Shown: positions 47,442 to 55,701 of the stretch, piece by piece | Numbering within the stretch: position 1 is the stretch's first letter | How the letters are laid out: each line of letters starts with the position of its first letter | Source of the DNA: Afifella pfennigii DSM 17143 | GTDB lineage: Bacteria > Pseudomonadota > Alphaproteobacteria > Rhizobiales > Afifellaceae | Direction: 5' to 3' | Assembly: GCF_000688515.1 (NCBI RefSeq) | Contig: NZ_JHZK01000002.1 | Location: 1 to 64,000 of the forward strand | DNA: 64,000 bases | Translations under genes and position numbers: made by a program | Notes under the pieces: model-generated | The model's input: only the letters and a program-made list of their open reading frames with translations | The model's database searches: none | What the model was told of the DNA's origin: nothing

Positions 47442-49259
47442 ATGGTGGCGGAGACGCATGGCAGACATAGACGGCTGAGCCCGGAAGCTGACGTCAACGG
47501 CAACAGGGCGGAGGCAGGGCCGGGCAAGCGCGGCTGGCGCGGCGCGCTGCGACGGCTTCACCGGCCCTTCGCCCGCTGGCTGTCCGCCATCGGCCGGGCG
47601 AGCTTTTCCTCCGTCACCCGGCGCATCGTCATTCTCAATCTGGCGGCGCTGATCGCGCTCGTCCTTGCCATCCTCTATCTCAACCAGTTTCGCGCCGGCC
47701 TCATCGATGCGCGGGTGGAAAGCCTCAGGACCCAGGGCGAGATCATCGCCGCGGCGATCGCCGCCCAGGCGACGGTGGAGACCGACGCCATCACCATCGA
47801 CCCGGATCGGCTGCTGGAGATGCAGGCCGGGGAGAGCATCTCCCCCTTCGATGTCGGCGAGAGCTCGGCTGATTTCCCGATCAATCCGGAGCGCGTCGCG
47901 CCGCTGCTGAAGCGCCTGATAACGCCGACGCGCATTCGCGGCCGGCTCTACGATCAGGAAGGCAATCTCATCGTCGATTCCAAGGGTCTTTACACGCGCG
48001 GTCAGATCCTGCGCTTCGACCTGCCGGCGCCGAACGAGACGCGCTCCTGGTGGGACAAGGCATGGGATCGTTTCCGCGTCTGGCTGCGCAGCGGCGAATT
48101 GCCGAAATACCGCGAGGTGGGCCCGGGCGACGGCCGCGCCTATCCGGAGGTGGCCAACGCGTTGGAGGGCGAGGCCGGCTCCGTCGTGCGCGTCGGCGAC
48201 GATGGCGGCCTTATCGTCTCCGTGGCGGTGCCCGTACAGCGCTTTCGCGCCGTCCTGGGCTCGCTGCTTCTTTCCACTGAATCGGGCGATATCGACGCCA
48301 TCGTCCAGGCCGAGCGCATGGCGATCTTCCGCGTCTTCCTGGTGGCGGCCGGCTCCACCGTGCTTTTGTCGATCCTGCTCGCCAGCACCATCGCCGGGCC
48401 GATCAGCCGCCTGTCGCAGGCCGCCGAGCGGGTGTCGCGGGGCGTGCGCTCGCGCATCCAGATCCCGGATTTCGGCGAGCGCAAGGACGAGATCGGCCAC
48501 CTTGCCCGCTCCTTGCGCGACATGACCAACGCCCTTTATTCGCGCATCGACGCCATTGAGCGCTTCGCCGCCGACGTGGCGCACGAATTGAAGAACCCGC
48601 TGACCTCCTTGAGGAGCGCCGTGGAGACGCTGCCGATCGCCCAGAGCGAGGAGAACCGCGAGCGCCTCATCGCCGTCATCAAGCACGATGTGCGCCGGCT
48701 CGACCGGCTGATCAGCGACATCTCCGACGCCTCGCGCCTCGATGCCGAGCTTGCCCGCGAGGATGCCGAGCCGGTGAATCTGGCAAGGCTCCTGGAAACG
48801 GTGGTGAGCGTGGCCAAGGAAGTGCGCACCGCGCGGCCCGATCAGCTCAGCCTCGCCGTCCGGCCCGGCCGCTTCGGCAAGGACGCCTTCTACGTCCTCG
48901 GCCATGACAGCCGTCTCGGCCAGGTCTTCAACAACCTTATCGACAACGCCCTTTCCTTCTCGCCGCCGGACGGCAAGGTGCGCGTCACCGCCGAGCGGCA
49001 GCCGGGGCGCATCCTCGTCACCGTCGACGATGACGGGGCCGGCATACCTGAGGACAATCTGGAGCGCATTTTCGAGCGCTTTTACACCGACCGGCCCGAG
49101 ACGGAGGATTTCGGCAACAATTCCGGCCTCGGTCTCGCCATCTCGCGGCAGATCGTCCAGGCCCATCGCGGCAGCATCCTCGCCGAGAACCGCCATCGCA
49201 CCGATGGCTCGGTGGCCGGCGCCCGTTTCACCGTGATGCTGCCGGCAAGCGACGCATGA
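47442..49259 (+). CDS. chvG: Sensor histidine kinase ChvG/BvrS
   Basis: 605 residues. A basic cytoplasmic N-terminus, a membrane segment (61-80), a periplasmic sensor (about 81-294), a second membrane segment (295-317), a HAMP (318-370), the H-box VAHELKNPLTSL with His381, and a HATPase with NNLIDNALSFSPPDG. This is the stock ChvG layout; in relatives the periplasmic inhibitor ExoR binds the sensor part. It is 24 bases after chvI and ten before hprK. Confidence 0.95.
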   Translation: MVAETHGRHRRLSPEADVNGNRAEAGPGKRGWRGALRRLHRPFARWLSAIGRASFSSVTRRIVILNLAALIALVLAILYLNQFRAGLIDARVESLRTQGEIIAAAIAAQATVETDAITIDPDRLLEMQAGESISPFDVGESSADFPINPERVAPLLKRLITPTRIRGRLYDQEGNLIVDSKGLYTRGQILRFDLPAPNETRSWWDKAWDRFRVWLRSGELPKYREVGPGDGRAYPEVANALEGEAGSVVRVGDDGGLIVSVAVPVQRFRAVLGSLLLSTESGDIDAIVQAERMAIFRVFLVAAGSTVLLSILLASTIAGPISRLSQAAERVSRGVRSRIQIPDFGERKDEIGHLARSLRDMTNALYSRIDAIERFAADVAHELKNPLTSLRSAVETLPIAQSEENRERLIAVIKHDVRRLDRLISDISDASRLDAELAREDAEPVNLARLLETVVSVAKEVRTARPDQLSLAVRPGRFGKDAFYVLGHDSRLGQVFNNLIDNALSFSPPDGKVRVTAERQPGRILVTVDDDGAGIPEDNLERIFERFYTDRPETEDFGNNSGLGLAISRQIVQAHRGSILAENRHRTDGSVAGARFTVMLPASDA

Positions 49260-49269
49260 GCCCGGCGCG

Positions 49270-49716
49270 GTGACGCAGCGCATCCACGCCTCCTGCGTCG
49301 TCCTCGCCGGCAAGGGCGTGCTCATCCGCGGCGCCTCCGGCAGCGGCAAGTCGTCGCTGGCCTTCGCCATCATCGAGGCCGGCGGACGGCTTCTGGCCGA
49401 CGATTACTGCGATCTTTCCGTGTGCTCCGGCCGGCTGGTGGCGACACCCCCGGCGGCGACGGCCGGGCTCTTGGAGCTGCGCGGACGGGGCCTCCTGCGC
49501 CTGCCGCACGAGCGCGCCGCCGTCATCCGCCTTCTCGTCGATCTCGTGGGCGAGGCGCAGATGCCGCGCATGCCGGAACCCGAGGACTTGAAGGTCGAGC
49601 TTCTCGGGGTGAAGCTTTGCCGCCAGCCGGTGCCGGCGCGCAGCCCGCTCGCCCTTGCCTTGGTGGGGGCCGCGTTTTTCGTTCCCGATGGCGCCCGCTT
49701 GGGTCTTGCAACGTGA
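49270..49716 (+). CDS. hprK: HPr kinase/phosphorylase, short alphaproteobacterial form, GTG start
   Basis: 148 residues from GTG 49270 (MTQRIHASCVVLAGKG). It is the C-terminal kinase domain only, with P-loop GASGSGKS (21-28). The N-terminal domain of the Bacillus enzyme is absent, as usual in this class. It phosphorylates Ser on HPr, encoded two genes downstream, and so couples carbon state to regulation. No other in-frame start explains the conserved N-terminus. Confidence 0.9.
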   Translation: MTQRIHASCVVLAGKGVLIRGASGSGKSSLAFAIIEAGGRLLADDYCDLSVCSGRLVATPPAATAGLLELRGRGLLRLPHERAAVIRLLVDLVGEAQMPRMPEPEDLKVELLGVKLCRQPVPARSPLALALVGAAFFVPDGARLGLAT

Positions 49717-49768
49717 GGCGGTTTGGCCAAGATGGCGCCCCTTGCGCAAACCATCGGGCACTTCGGGC

Positions 49769-50170
49769 ATGATAGGCCTCGTACTCGTCACCCATGGCCA
49801 GCTGGCCATGGAGTTCCGCGCCGCGCTGGAACATGTCGTCGGCCCTCAGAAGGCCTTCGCCACCATCTCCATCGGACCGGATGACGACATGGAGGATCGC
49901 CGCCATGACATCATGCGGGCGGTGGAGGAAGTCGATGACGGCGACGGCGTCATCCTTCTGACCGACATGTTCGGCGGCACGCCGTCCAACCTCGCCATTT
50001 CGGTGATGGAACCGGGACGCATCGAGGTGGTGGCGGGCGTCAACCTGCCGATGCTGATCAAGCTCGCCAGCGTGCGCGGCGAGATGGGGCTCGACGAGGC
50101 CACCCTTGCCGCCCAGGAAGCGGGCCGCAAATATATCAACGTCGCCAGTCGTATCCTTTCAGCCACATGA
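49769..50170 (+). CDS. PTS EIIA-Man family component
   Basis: 133 residues from ATG 49769 (MIGLVLVTHGQLAMEF). His9 is the phospho-acceptor of the mannose-type EIIA fold, and LLTDMFGGTPSNLA is its second signature. Without an EIIBC permease nearby it is probably regulatory, as described for Brucella, where this EIIA and BvrR/S interact. The stop overlaps the HPr start in an ATGA. Confidence 0.92.
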   Translation: MIGLVLVTHGQLAMEFRAALEHVVGPQKAFATISIGPDDDMEDRRHDIMRAVEEVDDGDGVILLTDMFGGTPSNLAISVMEPGRIEVVAGVNLPMLIKLASVRGEMGLDEATLAAQEAGRKYINVASRILSAT

Positions 50171-50469
50171 GCTCGCTTCTCATCGAGGAAGGCGCCCCGA
50201 CGCGGCGCCTGGCCATCTGCAACAAGCGCGGCCTGCACGCCCGCGCCTCGGCGAAGTTCGTGCAGCTCGCCGGCCGCTACGATGCCGAGATCGTCGTCAT
50301 GAAGGATGGCCAGAGCGTCGGCGGCACCTCCATCATGGGGCTGATGACCCTGGCGGCCGCGCCCGGCTGCCATATCGACATCGCTGCCGTGGGTCCGGAG
50401 GCCGAGGCCGCCCTGACAGCGCTGGCGGAGCTGGTGGAGGGCGGTTTCGGGGAAGAGCTCGACGGCTGA
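50167..50469 (+). CDS. Phosphocarrier protein HPr
   Basis: 100 residues. The His phosphorylation site is His24 in KRGLHARASAKF. The Ser targeted by HPr kinase is Ser55 in GGTSIMGLM. It carries phosphate from EI (not in this window) to EIIA. The start overlaps the EIIA stop. It completes the chvI-chvG-hprK-EIIA-HPr row. Confidence 0.95.
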   Translation: MSSLLIEEGAPTRRLAICNKRGLHARASAKFVQLAGRYDAEIVVMKDGQSVGGTSIMGLMTLAAAPGCHIDIAAVGPEAEAALTALAELVEGGFGEELDG

Positions 50470-50513
50470 GCGGCTGGCGGCCAGGATGGCCGTGGCCAAG
50501 CTTCAGCGCAACG

Positions 50514-51374
50514 ATGCCTTTTGTGAACCGCATGCAACCCGAACCCCCCGAGCCGAACGCGCCTGATGCGCCTGCGCCTTATGCCGTTGCGCCCCATCCG
50601 ATTGCGCCCCACCCGATTGCGCCCCACCCAATTGCGGTCGATGGACTGACGAAGGCCTATGGCCGGTCCGGCGAGGTCCTGGCCGTCGACCATATAAGCT
50701 TCAAGGTGCCGCGCGGCTCCGTCACCGGGCTTCTCGGCGGCAACGGCGCCGGCAAGACCACGACCATCGCCATGCTGATGGGGCTTCTGACCCCGAGCGC
50801 CGGCAGCGCCCGCATCCTCTGCGCAGACATGGCCCATGAGCGCCACCGCGTCCTGCATCGCATCAACTTCGAGAGCCCCTATGTGGAGATGCCGATGCGC
50901 CTCACGGTGCGCCAGAACCTCACCATCTTCGGCCGGCTCTACGGCGTTGAGGGGCTGAAGGCGCGCATCGCCGAACTGGCGGAGGAACTCGCCCTTGCCG
51001 ATTTTCTTGATCGGCCTTCCGGCAAGCTCTCCGCCGGGCAGAAGACCCGCGTGGCGCTGGCCAAGGCGATGGTCAACCGTCCCGACGTGCTTCTCCTCGA
51101 CGAGCCGACCGCCTCGCTCGATCCCGACACCGCCGATTGGGTGCGCTCGCATCTGGAGCGCTATCGCAAGGCGCGCGGGGCGACGCTGCTTCTTGCCTCG
51201 CACAACATGCCGGAAGTGGAGCGGCTGTGCGATAACGTCGTCATGATGAAGGCCGGGCAAATCGTCGACGAGGGTTCGCCCCGGCAGCTGATTGCGCGCT
51301 ACGGGCGCCACACCATGGAGGACGTCTTCCTCGACGTGGCGCGCGGCCGGCGCAAGGGCGAGGCGGCGCCATGA
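50514..51374 (+). CDS. ABC transporter ATP-binding protein
   Basis: 286 residues from ATG 50514; a start at 50532 (MQPEPPEP) is also possible. A Pro-rich N-terminus with three APHPI repeats (DNA repeat 50591-50635) precedes the ATPase: Walker A GGNGAGKTTT, signature KLSAGQKTRVALAKA and Walker B VLLLDEPTASLDPDT. It pairs with the membrane protein that overlaps its end by four bases. It is an ABC-2 type exporter of unknown substrate. LSAGQ instead of LSGGQ is a mild variant. Confidence 0.92.
   Translation: MPFVNRMQPEPPEPNAPDAPAPYAVAPHPIAPHPIAPHPIAVDGLTKAYGRSGEVLAVDHISFKVPRGSVTGLLGGNGAGKTTTIAMLMGLLTPSAGSARILCADMAHERHRVLHRINFESPYVEMPMRLTVRQNLTIFGRLYGVEGLKARIAELAEELALADFLDRPSGKLSAGQKTRVALAKAMVNRPDVLLLDEPTASLDPDTADWVRSHLERYRKARGATLLLASHNMPEVERLCDNVVMMKAGQIVDEGSPRQLIARYGRHTMEDVFLDVARGRRKGEAAP
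50591..50635. repeat. Three 15-bp tandem repeats in the ABC ATPase leader
   Basis: Units at 50591-50605, 50606-50620 and 50621-50635, each GCCCCAYCCRATTGC with one change between copies. They encode A-P-H-P-I units before the ATPase domain and can change number without breaking the frame. Confidence 0.85.
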
Positions 51375-52177
51375 GCCCGCTCGCCGCCTCCCTCAACCGC
51401 ATCTTCGCGCTCATCCTGCGCTACTGGTATCTGCTGCAAAGCTCCTGGCCGCGCATCGTCGACCTCGTCTACTGGCCGACCGTGCAGATGCTCATGTGGG
51501 GCTTCTTGCAGGTCTATCTGGCCGGCCAATCCTCCACCGCGGCGCTTGTCGGCGCCACCTTCATCGGCTCCGTGCTTCTCTGGGACATCCTGTTTCGCGG
51601 CCAGATAGGCTTTTCCGTCTCCTTCCTGGAGGAGATGTGGTCGCGCAATCTCGGCAACCTGATGATGACGCCGCTGCGCGTCTGGGAGTTTCTCGCCGCG
51701 CTGATGGTGATGAGCGTCATCCGTCTGGCCATCGGCTTCGTGCCGGTATCGCTCCTGGCCATCGCCTTTTTCGGCTTCAACCTGTGGGGGCTCGGCCTGG
51801 CGCTCGCCGCCTTTTTCGCCAACCTCATCGTCACCTCCTGGTCGGTGGGGCTCGTCGCCTCCGGCGTCGTCCTGCGCAACGGCCTCGGCGCGGAGGCGCT
51901 GGTGTGGTCGATCCCCTTCCTGCTCCTGCCGCTCGCCTGCGTCTATTATCCGGTCGAGGTGCTGCCGGCCTGGTTGCAGCCGATATCGCTCGCCCTGCCG
52001 CCGACGCATGTCTTTGAGGGCATGCGCGCCCTCATCCTGGAAGAGCGCTTCGATGTCGGCGCGATGCTCTGGGCGGCGGGGCTGAACGCGCTCTTTTTCC
52101 TCGCCGCCATCCTTGCCTTCCTCGCCTTTCTGCGCGCCTCCCGCCGCGCCGGCTCGCTCCTGCAGGTCGGCGAATAG
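51371..52177 (+). CDS. ABC-2 type transporter permease
   Basis: 268 residues with about six membrane segments, starting MSPLAASLNRIFALILRYW. The ABC-2 pattern is clear: a first helix after the Tyr/Trp-rich start, and the conserved PVEVLPAWLQPISLALPPTHVFEGMR stretch before the last helices. Its start overlaps the ATPase gene in an ATGA, so both form one exporter. The substrate could be a glycan, lipid or drug; nothing nearby decides it. Confidence 0.9.
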   Translation: MSPLAASLNRIFALILRYWYLLQSSWPRIVDLVYWPTVQMLMWGFLQVYLAGQSSTAALVGATFIGSVLLWDILFRGQIGFSVSFLEEMWSRNLGNLMMTPLRVWEFLAALMVMSVIRLAIGFVPVSLLAIAFFGFNLWGLGLALAAFFANLIVTSWSVGLVASGVVLRNGLGAEALVWSIPFLLLPLACVYYPVEVLPAWLQPISLALPPTHVFEGMRALILEERFDVGAMLWAAGLNALFFLAAILAFLAFLRASRRAGSLLQVGE

Positions 52178-52259
52178 GTCCGCGCGGCGCGTGCGGCGCC
52201 TCGCCGGTCCTTGGGCCGGCCCCTTTCGCCTGCCGTTGGGGCGGCGAGGGTGCGACGCT

Positions 52260-52287
52260 GTTGCCATTCTGTCATGAAGGCCTATTC
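52260..52287 (+). promoter_or_regulatory. Candidate phaZ promoter
   Basis: GTTGCC (52260-52265) and CTATTC (52282-52287) are 16 bases apart, 68 bases before the phaZ TTG. The match is moderate. It lies in the 178-base gap after the ABC permease. Confidence 0.35.
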
Positions 52288-52355
52288 TGCACTGCGAGAA
52301 AACGTGCTGCGCTGCCGCAAAGGCGGGGTGCGGCCGGCCGGAGAGGGGCTCTGGA

Positions 52356-53927
52356 TTGGCGATTTATCAGCTCTACGAACTCAATCATGCCTTTCTGGCG
52401 CCCTGGCGGGCGATGGCGGATATCACCCGCCTCACCTTCCAAAGTCCCTTCAACCCGATGGCGGAAACGCCGCTCGGGCGTACCGTCGCCGCTTCCGCGG
52501 AGCTTTTCGAGCGCACCACCCGCCGCTACGGCAAGCCGGAATTCGGCCTGACGGAAACAGAGGTCGACGGCAAGAAGGTCGCCGTCGAAGAGCGCGTCGT
52601 CTGGAGCCGGCCGTTCTGCGACCTTCTGCATTTCCGCCGCGATCTGCCCAAGGACCGTCCGGCCGACCCCAAGCTGCTCATCGTGGCGCCCATGTCGGGC
52701 CACTACGCCACGCTCCTGCGCGGCACGGTGGAGGCGATGCTGCCGGGGCACGAGGTCTTCATCACCGATTGGGCGGATGCGCGCATGGTGCCCCTGTCGA
52801 AGGGGCATTTCGATCTCGACGACTATATCGACTACGTTATCGAGATGCTGCGCCATCTTCGCAGCGGGGCGCATGTCATGGCCGTCTGCCAGCCTTCCGT
52901 GCCGGTCCTGGCGGCCGCCGCGGTCATGGCGGAGGACGAAGATCCTTGCGTGCCGGCTTCCATGACGCTGATGGGCGGGCCGATCGACACGCGCCGCAGT
53001 CCCACTGCCGTCAACCGCCTGGCCGAGGAGAAGGATATCGATTGGTTCCGGCGCCATGTCATCATGCGCGTGCCCTTCCCGCATCCCGGCTTCATGCGCG
53101 AGGTCTATCCCGGTTTTTTGCAGCTTTCCGGCTTCATGGGCATGAATCTGGACCGGCACCTTTCGGCGCATCGCGACTTTTTCCAGCATCTGGTCGAAGA
53201 CGACGGCGATTCGGCCGAAAAGCACCGGGAATTCTACGACGAGTATCTGGCGGTGATGGACCTCACCGCCGAATTCTACCTGCAGACGGTGGAGACCGTC
53301 TTCATCCGCCACGATTTGCCCAAGGGGCGGCTGCTGCATCGCGGCCGCAAGGTGCGCCCCGAACGCATCCGCCATACCGCGCTTCTCACCGTGGAAGGCG
53401 AGCGCGACGACATTTCCGGCGTCGGCCAGACGGAGGCCGCGCACGATCTGTGCACCGGCCTGCCGGAAGATATGAAGCGGCACCATCTGCAGCCGAAGGT
53501 CGGCCATTACGGCGTCTTCAACGGCAGCCGCTTCCGCGCCGGCATCGTGCCGGTGATCAGCGAGTTCATCCGCGCCCATGCCGACGAGAATGCGCGGGCG
53601 CTGAACGGGGCGAGCGAGGCCGTCCGTCCCCATCCGCGCGACGATTACAAGGCCCGCCTTGCCGACGCGCTGGGCTTTTCCGCCCTGGCCGCCGACAACC
53701 TCCCGGCGGTGACCGGCGACCTTACCGAGATTGCCGGCCTCGGCCCGCGCGCCGCCCAGGATCTGAACGAGTTCGGCATCTATCAGGTGAGCCAGCTTGC
53801 CGAGATGAGCGGCGAGGCGATCGAGGTTCTTCAGGGCGAGCTTCCGGCCCGCGCCGGTTCCTCGCTGGAGGGTTGGGTGAGGCAGGCGCGCCGCCTCATC
53901 GGCCTGCCGGCCGAGGCGAAACACTAG
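52356..53927 (+). CDS. phaZ: Intracellular PHB depolymerase with C-terminal helix-hairpin-helix region, TTG start
   Basis: 523 residues from TTG 52356 (MAIYQLYELNHAFLAPWRA); the conserved YQLYELNH decides this start. Residues ~1-430 are an intracellular polyhydroxyalkanoate depolymerase: the nucleophile Cys lies in VMAVCQPSVPVLAAAA, and GGPIDTRRSPTAVN is typical. Residues ~449-516 are extra: LTEIAGLGPRAAQDLNEFGI, then a second helical half, like the helix-hairpin-helix domains often attached to other proteins in this class. The usual PhaZ is ~400-430 residues, so this is a fusion of unknown purpose. Confidence 0.9.
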   Translation: MAIYQLYELNHAFLAPWRAMADITRLTFQSPFNPMAETPLGRTVAASAELFERTTRRYGKPEFGLTETEVDGKKVAVEERVVWSRPFCDLLHFRRDLPKDRPADPKLLIVAPMSGHYATLLRGTVEAMLPGHEVFITDWADARMVPLSKGHFDLDDYIDYVIEMLRHLRSGAHVMAVCQPSVPVLAAAAVMAEDEDPCVPASMTLMGGPIDTRRSPTAVNRLAEEKDIDWFRRHVIMRVPFPHPGFMREVYPGFLQLSGFMGMNLDRHLSAHRDFFQHLVEDDGDSAEKHREFYDEYLAVMDLTAEFYLQTVETVFIRHDLPKGRLLHRGRKVRPERIRHTALLTVEGERDDISGVGQTEAAHDLCTGLPEDMKRHHLQPKVGHYGVFNGSRFRAGIVPVISEFIRAHADENARALNGASEAVRPHPRDDYKARLADALGFSALAADNLPAVTGDLTEIAGLGPRAAQDLNEFGIYQVSQLAEMSGEAIEVLQGELPARAGSSLEGWVRQARRLIGLPAEAKH

Positions 53928-54296
53928 CTTTCCTGAGCTTTCCTGCCGGCGACTGGACAAAAGCAGAACCAAGGGCGGGCTCAAAGGGTGCCGCCGCGTG
54001 TCCTTACGTTGCGGCACCGCGCGCGCCAGAGCGTTGCAGAAGTGGCCGGCGCGGTGCCGGATCTCGTCTGGTAAATATCTGAAAATACTGGTCTTTGTTG
54101 AGTTTTCCGCGCGCCTCGCAAGTGCGGTTCATGAGCTTTTTCGCGGCCTCGCAAGAGCAACGGCGCCGAAGAGGCGGCGAAACCCGCCCCGGCATGAGAG
54201 CCCTGCTGCGCCGGTGGCGCGCGGCGGTCGGTTTTTCTTGAATCGCCGATTCGCCCTCCCCATGTCCTAGCCATCCACTGCTAGTTGGGGAGTTCG
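53928..54296. other. 369-base gene-free region after phaZ
   Basis: I see no supported gene. A 90-codon open frame on the plus strand (53998-54270) has no ribosome binding site or recognisable domain. A short AT-richer stretch around 54060-54105 could hold a promoter for the DUF2852 gene, but no clear -35/-10 pair is visible. Confidence 0.6.
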
Positions 54297-54737
54297 ATGA
54301 ACCAGACAGTCACCGCCAACCGGTCATGCTCGCGAGGCCGCTGGTCAGCACTCAACATCGTCCTGATGGTGCTCGGTTTCGTTTTGTTCTGGCCGCTGGG
54401 TCTGGCCATGCTCGCCTGGATGATCTGGGGAGATGAGCTTGCCCGCTTCGGCCGCGACATGCGCGACCAGGTGCGCTCCACCTTCGCCAGCGAAGGGCGC
54501 AGCGTGGCGCCGAGCCGGCCCTTCGGTATGCGCGATACCGGCAACGTCGCCTTCGACGAATACCGCACGCGCGAATTGGAGCGGCTCGAGGAGGAGCGGC
54601 GCAAGATCGAAAGCATGCGCCACGAATTCGAGTCCTTCCTGAAGGAGCTGCGCCGCGCCAAGGACAAGGAGGAGTTCGACCGCTTCATGGAAGATTATCG
54701 TCGTCGCACCGGCGGCGAGAACGAAGCGGGCGCCTGA
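54297..54737 (+). CDS. DUF2852 family membrane protein
   Basis: 146 residues from ATG 54297, with GGGGAG four bases upstream. One or two hydrophobic segments near the start (about 17-42, LNIVLMVLGFVLFWPLGLAM) are followed by a long charged coiled coil (about 85-135, EYRTRELERLEEERRKIES). This matches DUF2852, a conserved alphaproteobacterial family of unknown function. It is probably anchored in the inner membrane with the coil in the cytoplasm. A terminator follows 53 bases after the stop. Confidence 0.85.
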   Translation: MNQTVTANRSCSRGRWSALNIVLMVLGFVLFWPLGLAMLAWMIWGDELARFGRDMRDQVRSTFASEGRSVAPSRPFGMRDTGNVAFDEYRTRELERLEEERRKIESMRHEFESFLKELRRAKDKEEFDRFMEDYRRRTGGENEAGA

Positions 54738-54748
54738 ACGGGCCTTCT

Positions 54749-54771
54749 GGCCGGCCTTGTCAAGGCCGGCC
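54749..54771. repeat. Hairpin 1 of three after the DUF2852 gene
   Basis: GGCCGGCCTT (54749-54758) pairs with AAGGCCGGCC (54762-54771) around a three-base loop. No T-run follows. Confidence 0.6.
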
Positions 54772-54789
54772 GCGATGAGCGATGAAGAC

Positions 54790-54824
54790 GACGGACGGGG
54801 CCGCAAGGCCCCGTCGGTCATTTT
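54790..54824 (+). terminator. Terminator after the DUF2852 gene
   Basis: GACGGACGGGGCC (54790-54802), loop GCAA, then GGCCCCGTCGGTC (54807-54819) with one mismatch, followed by ATTTT. This is a stable 13-bp stem with a short T-run. Confidence 0.75.
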
Positions 54825-54826
54825 GG

Positions 54827-54855
54827 CGACGACTTTCCCCTCAGGAAAGTCGTCG
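54827..54855. repeat. Hairpin 3: perfect 12-bp inverted repeat before the metallopeptidase gene
   Basis: CGACGACTTTCC (54827-54838) is the exact reverse complement of GGAAAGTCGTCG (54844-54855), loop five bases. It lies directly after the terminator and 64 bases before the metallopeptidase ATG. It could be an operator or a second terminator; no T-run follows on either strand. Confidence 0.65.
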
Positions 54856-54918
54856 TGGCGGCGAGACAAACCTTGCGGCCGTTTCCCGCGCGACGCCGAT
54901 CGGGCCATAGTGGCGCCG

Positions 54919-55650
54919 ATGCGATTCGCCCCCCATCCCCACACCGAGATATGCCTCCTGGCCATGGCGCAAGAGGAGCTGCCGGTGCGCGTGCGCCGCT
55001 CGCCGCGTGCCCGGCGGATGATCCTGCGCCTCGACGGGGCGAGCGGCGAGCCGATCCTCACCTTGCCGCAGGCCGTTCCGCTTGCCGCGGGCGAAGCCTT
55101 TTTGCAGCGCCATCGCGCCTGGCTGGAGCGGCGCATGCGCGAACGCCCCGAGGCGATTCCCTTTGCCGCCGGCGAGGTCATCCCCCTGCGTGGCGAGGGG
55201 CGGCGGATCGTTGCCATGCCGGGCCGCGGCCTGCCGCGCGCCGCGCTGCAGGAAGATGAGAGGGTGATCCTGGTGCCGGGCGATCCGCGCCATCTCGCGC
55301 GCCGCCTGACGGATTGGCTGAGACGGGAGGCCCGGCGCGACCTGGAAGCGGCCTCGCATCGTTACGCGGAGCGTCTCGGGGTTCGTTTCGGCCGGCTTGC
55401 CTTGCGCGATACGACGAGCCGCTGGGGCTCGTGCTCCTCACGTGGCACGCTTTCCTTCTCCTGGCGCCTTATCCTCGCGCCGAGCCCGGTGCTTGACTAC
55501 GTGGCGGCGCATGAGGTGGCGCATCTGAAGGAGATGAACCATTCGCAGCGCTTCTGGCGCCTGGTGCGGGAATTGGAGCCCGGCTGTGAGGAGGCGCGCC
55601 TGTGGCTGAAGGAGAACGGTGCCGGCTTGCACCGGCTGGGCCGCGGCTGA
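54919..55650 (+). CDS. YgjP-like metallopeptidase (DUF45, M48-like)
   Basis: 243 residues from ATG 54919 (MRFAPHPHTEICLL). The zinc motif HEVAHLKEMNHSQRFW (HExxH) lies near the C-terminus, preceded by the family stretch DTTSRWGSCSSRGTLSFSWRLILAP. The YgjP/SprT-like group is predicted to be cytosolic zinc peptidases. No signal peptide is seen. The start is not certain, since an upstream in-frame ATG exists at 54775, but it would run through the hairpin cluster. Confidence 0.87.
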   Translation: MRFAPHPHTEICLLAMAQEELPVRVRRSPRARRMILRLDGASGEPILTLPQAVPLAAGEAFLQRHRAWLERRMRERPEAIPFAAGEVIPLRGEGRRIVAMPGRGLPRAALQEDERVILVPGDPRHLARRLTDWLRREARRDLEAASHRYAERLGVRFGRLALRDTTSRWGSCSSRGTLSFSWRLILAPSPVLDYVAAHEVAHLKEMNHSQRFWRLVRELEPGCEEARLWLKENGAGLHRLGRG

Positions 55651-55701
55651 ACGCGATGCCGCGGACCGGCGGCGAGAGCTGTATCTAGTGTAATAAAAAG
55701 T

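Noticed and set aside
53998-54270. A 90-codon open frame after phaZ
   Set aside because: No ribosome binding site, Arg/Ala-rich low-complexity translation and no recognisable domain.
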